Positions 11,941-13,672 of a stretch of 13,672 bases of DNA are shown piece after piece. Origin of the DNA: Caldilineaceae bacterium. GTDB taxonomy: Bacteria > Chloroflexota > Anaerolineae > Caldilineales > Caldilineaceae. Made by a program: the position numbers and the translations under genes. Location: NCBI GenBank assembly GCA_014879855.1, contig JACSRH010000169.1, positions 1 through 13,672 on the forward strand, written 5' to 3'. Each line of letters starts with the position of its first letter. Position 1 is the stretch's first letter. Under the pieces are notes generated by a model, which had not been told where the DNA came from, searched no databases, and saw only the letters and a program-made list of their open reading frames with translations.

Positions 11941-12471
11941 TTGGCTATCAATCGCGAGAAAAAGGAAGAACTGGTTGCTCAGTACAAGGAGCTGATCGCA
12001 AATTCGCCTGCGTTGGTCTTTACAAACTACCAGGGCACGAAGGTCAGTCAGGTGCGTTCGCTGCGCGCAAAGCTCAAGGATTCGAACTCGACTTATGTGG
12101 TCGTCAAGAATACCTTGCTCGGCCTGGCGCTGCGTGAGAGCGACCGCGTATCACCGGATATGCTGCTCCAGGGCGCCAACGCCGTGATGTTCTGCGGCGA
12201 AGATATTGGCAAGAGCGTCACGGCGCTCAAGGCATGGATCAAGGATGCCAAGGCGCTCGAAATCACCGGCGCACTGCTTGAGGATTCTGTGTTGGACGGC
12301 AAAGGCGCGGAATCACTTTCCGACCTGCCGACCAAAGACCAGACGCGCGCCATGTTGCTTGGCGTACTCAGCGCACCGGCGCGTCAGTTGGTGCAGATCG
12401 TCAACGCCCCAGGCTCCAGCCTGGCGCGCGTGATGAACGCCCACGCCGAAAAGCAGCAGGAAGCTGCCTGA
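11941..12471 (+). CDS. rplJ: 50S ribosomal protein L10
   Basis: L10 anchors the L7/L12 dimers to 23S rRNA and forms the base of the ribosomal stalk that recruits translation GTPases. The 176 residues begin MAINREKKEELVAQYKEL, typical for L10, and contain ALVFTNYQGTKVSQVRSLR and YVVVKNTLLGLAL. The C-terminal helix (LARVMNAHAEKQ) is the L7/L12-binding tail. The start is a TTG at 11941, 8 nt after a strong AAAGGAGGG; the open frame extends to 11857, but that would run through the attenuator hairpin. An ATG at 11934 is out of frame. The TTG start and the leader attenuator both allow fine control of dosage. rplL follows. Confidence 0.97.
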   Translation: MAINREKKEELVAQYKELIANSPALVFTNYQGTKVSQVRSLRAKLKDSNSTYVVVKNTLLGLALRESDRVSPDMLLQGANAVMFCGEDIGKSVTALKAWIKDAKALEITGALLEDSVLDGKGAESLSDLPTKDQTRAMLLGVLSAPARQLVQIVNAPGSSLARVMNAHAEKQQEAA

Positions 12472-12506
12472 CGGTAACCTGTAACGTCGCTTGTGAAGTA
12501 GCCTGT

Positions 12507-12530
12507 GTGATGTGGCTGCGCCAGCATCAC
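12507..12530 (+). other. Hairpin in the rplJ-rplL intergenic region
   Basis: GTGATG-T-GGC (12507-12516) pairs with GCC-A and CATCAC (12520-12530) around a TGC loop, with one bulged G (12524). The intergenic gap is 123 nt, long for this gene pair, and also has GGTAAC (12473) and GTTACC (12554), which could close a larger structure. The function is unknown. Processing or differential stability that raises L7/L12 over L10 (a 4:1 or higher ratio is needed) is one possibility. Confidence 0.5.
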
Positions 12531-12594
12531 CAGAGAGAAATAGTGGCGCAACCGTTACCTGAATACAACGAATTCAATTTGGAGGAACTCAATC

Positions 12595-12975
12595 ATGGCC
12601 GATTTACAAGCCATTGCCGAACAGTTGGACACCCTGACCCTGCTCGAAGCGTCGCAGCTTGTCAAGATGTTGGAAGAGAAGTGGGGCGTCAGCGCCGCCG
12701 CGCCGATGGCGATGGCTGCCATGCCTGGCGCCGCCGCGGCGGAAGCCGCGCCAGTGGAAGAGCAGACCGAGTTCGACGTCGTCCTGAAGGGCGCCGGCGA
12801 GAAGAAGATCAACGTCATTAAAGTCGTGCGTGCGTTGACCAACCTGGGTCTGAAAGAGGCCAAGGATGTGGTTGAGACCGCCGGCTCGACGATCCTGTCC
12901 GCGGTCAGCAAGGATGCCGCGCAGGATGCCAAGGCCAAGCTCGAGGCCGAAGGCGCGCAGGTCGAAGTCAAGTAG
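12595..12975 (+). CDS. rplL: 50S ribosomal protein L7/L12
   Basis: The mobile stalk protein that recruits and activates elongation and initiation GTPases. The 126 residues show an N-terminal dimerisation helix region (about 1-32, LLEASQLVKMLEEKWGV), an Ala/Met/Pro-rich hinge (about 33-53) and the conserved C-terminal domain (EFDVVLKGAGEKKINVIKVVR, then LGLKEAKDVVE and the closing helix AKAKLEAEGAQVEVK). The length is slightly above the usual 120-125. The ribosome site GGAGGA lies 8 nt before the ATG. It is the last gene of the stalk operon and is followed 16 bp later by a strong terminator rather than by rpoB. Confidence 0.98.
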   Translation: MADLQAIAEQLDTLTLLEASQLVKMLEEKWGVSAAAPMAMAAMPGAAAAEAAPVEEQTEFDVVLKGAGEKKINVIKVVRALTNLGLKEAKDVVETAGSTILSAVSKDAAQDAKAKLEAEGAQVEVK

Positions 12976-12991
12976 GCTGCGCAGCGTTCTG

Positions 12992-13040
12992 CAAAGCAAA
13001 AAGGAGGGGTGCACAACGTGCACCCCTCCTTTTTGCTTTG
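12992..13040. terminator. Strong 23-bp stem terminator after rplL, potentially bidirectional
   Basis: The arms 12992-13014 and 13018-13040 are perfectly complementary (23 bp) around an AAC loop. The GC core (GGAGGGGTGCAC) is flanked by an A run on the left and a T run on the right, so it can act in either direction. It isolates rplJL from the downstream gene. Confidence 0.92.
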
Positions 13041-13121
13041 TGTCTCCACATTTGGTCACAAGATGGCCGCCAGCCCAGGATATGCTGCCCCACCTCGAAA
13101 TGCGACCCTTGCGAGGGGGAC

Positions 13122-13150
13122 TTGACAGATGGGGGGGGGGGATATGATAA
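13122..13150 (+). promoter_or_regulatory. Promoter with an 11-G tract between -35 and -10
   Basis: A consensus TTGACA (13122-13127) is followed by GAT, eleven consecutive G (13131-13141) and ATATGATAAAGT. Reading the -10 as TATGAT (13143-13148) gives a 15-bp spacer; reading it as TGATAA (13145-13150) gives 17. The first reading would move towards the optimum if the tract grew by two Gs. The leader to the next start at 13323 is about 165 nt. No gene is seen between 12976 and 13322 apart from this promoter, the terminator and a small palindrome. Confidence 0.6.
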
Positions 13151-13253
13151 AGTAGATAGCGAACCAACGTGTGATGCATTCCCGAACTGTCCGATGATCA
13201 CCCTTGAAGCAAATCATTTGTTTATGCCAACACCCATCCTGAACTAGCCAAAG

Positions 13254-13270
13254 CAGAAGATCGTCTTCTG
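13254..13270. other. Short palindrome in the leader of the right-edge gene
   Basis: CAGAAGA (13254-13260) and TCTTCTG (13264-13270) are exact inverted arms around TCG, directly followed by TATTATATTG. It could be a repressor site next to a second -10-like sequence (TATTAT, 13271-13276, without a good -35) or a small hairpin in the 5' leader. Nothing decides between these. Confidence 0.4.
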
Positions 13271-13322
13271 TATTATATTGATCGTTCCAGCATCCTTCCC
13301 TTACAAAACCAGGAGAGAATCT

Positions 13323-13672
13323 ATGCGCGTAACGTCAAAGGTGACGCTTGTCCTGTCAATGGTGATCGTGCTTGGCGTTGTGTTTGTCTTCGCCAGCCAG
13401 TTTGGCGCTCGCTACGCGGCGGATGCCTGGCGCCCGTCCGCGGCGGTCTCGATGCAGGCGCCTGTCCAGGATGTCGTCAATTCCCCGCTGCCGGCGCCAC
13501 ACTCTGTTCCCCCCACCCAGGAGATCATTGTCATCACGCCGCCGCCCGATGGCGGGGTCATCGTATTGCCGCCGGCAAAACCAGGGCAGATCTATGCTTT
13601 TCCCTCGCCGACGCCCTTTCCCACCTGGACGCCGCGCCCCACACCCACGCGCCGGCCGGGACCGACGGCAAC
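13323..13672 (+). CDS. Secreted or membrane-anchored Pro/Thr-rich protein, 3' end outside the window
   Basis: An open frame from ATG 13323 runs to the window end (116 codons and two bases, no stop). AGGAGAG at 13311-13317 gives a 5-nt spacing, which supports the start. Residues about 5-27 (KVTLVLSMVIVLGVVFVFA) form a signal peptide or uncleaved membrane anchor. The mature part is rich in Pro, Ala and Thr, with VIVLPPAKPGQIYAFPSP and a PTPFPTWTPRPTPTRRPGPT-like linker. In Chloroflexota such linkers often tether envelope domains or enzymes, which here would lie beyond the window. I do not recognise the family. The putative G-tract promoter lies upstream. Confidence 0.75.
   Translation, partial: MRVTSKVTLVLSMVIVLGVVFVFASQFGARYAADAWRPSAAVSMQAPVQDVVNSPLPAPHSVPPTQEIIVITPPPDGGVIVLPPAKPGQIYAFPSPTPFPTWTPRPTPTRRPGPTA

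Noticed and set aside
13038..13247. Small plus-strand open frame of 69 codons after the rplL terminator
   Set aside because: It begins on the terminator, spans the G-tract promoter, has no ribosome site and no recognisable sequence.

Overview
The window reads as about 13.7 kb of a GC-rich bacterial chromosome. The likely source is Chloroflexota (Caldilineae/Anaerolineae-like). This is inferred from protein style (Pro-Thr-rich secreted proteins, J-domain/SH3 proteins, MAINREKK-type L10), the simple heptanucleotide repeats and the mixed start codons. There is no rRNA gene or other direct taxonomic marker, so the assignment is tentative.

Left two thirds (43-9309): a sugar or sugar-alcohol catabolic locus. 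A xylulokinase-like FGGY kinase on the minus strand (43-1539) is divergent from a plus-strand run: a PHP-fold protein (1724-3070), an unusually long zinc-type alcohol dehydrogenase with what looks like a duplicated Rossmann domain (3090-4796), an SrlD-like sorbitol-6-phosphate dehydrogenase (4828-5616), a MtlD-family long-chain polyol dehydrogenase (5616-6890), a DeoR-family repressor (6961-7779) and a convincing rhamnulokinase (7807-9309). Three dehydrogenases from three different superfamilies plus two FGGY kinases suggest that polyols or polyol phosphates are oxidised to ketoses or ketose phosphates, phosphorylated, and passed to central metabolism under control of a phosphosugar-sensing DeoR regulator. 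No transporter, isomerase or aldolase lies in the window, so uptake and final cleavage must be encoded elsewhere. The substrate cannot be named from sequence alone.

Middle (9310-11594): a perfect 18-bp inverted repeat closes the catabolic run. It is followed by a membrane-anchored J-domain protein with a C-terminal bacterial SH3 domain (9430-10626) and then the redox chaperone Hsp33 (hslO, 10713-11594), a small proteostasis pair.

Right (11595-12975): a self-contained ribosomal stalk operon with a promoter, an L10-type leader RNA, an intrinsic attenuator, rplJ (TTG start) and rplL, ended by a 23-bp stem terminator. It is separate from both rplKA and rpoBC within the limits of the window.

Right edge (13041-13672): a promoter whose -35/-10 spacer contains an 11-G homopolymer, a 5' leader with a short palindrome, and the start of a secreted or membrane-anchored Pro/Thr-rich protein that runs off the window. 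The G tract is a candidate phase-variation switch.

The observations most worth following are the double-Rossmann dehydrogenase with its PHP partner, the G-tract promoter, and the J-domain/TM/SH3 protein.
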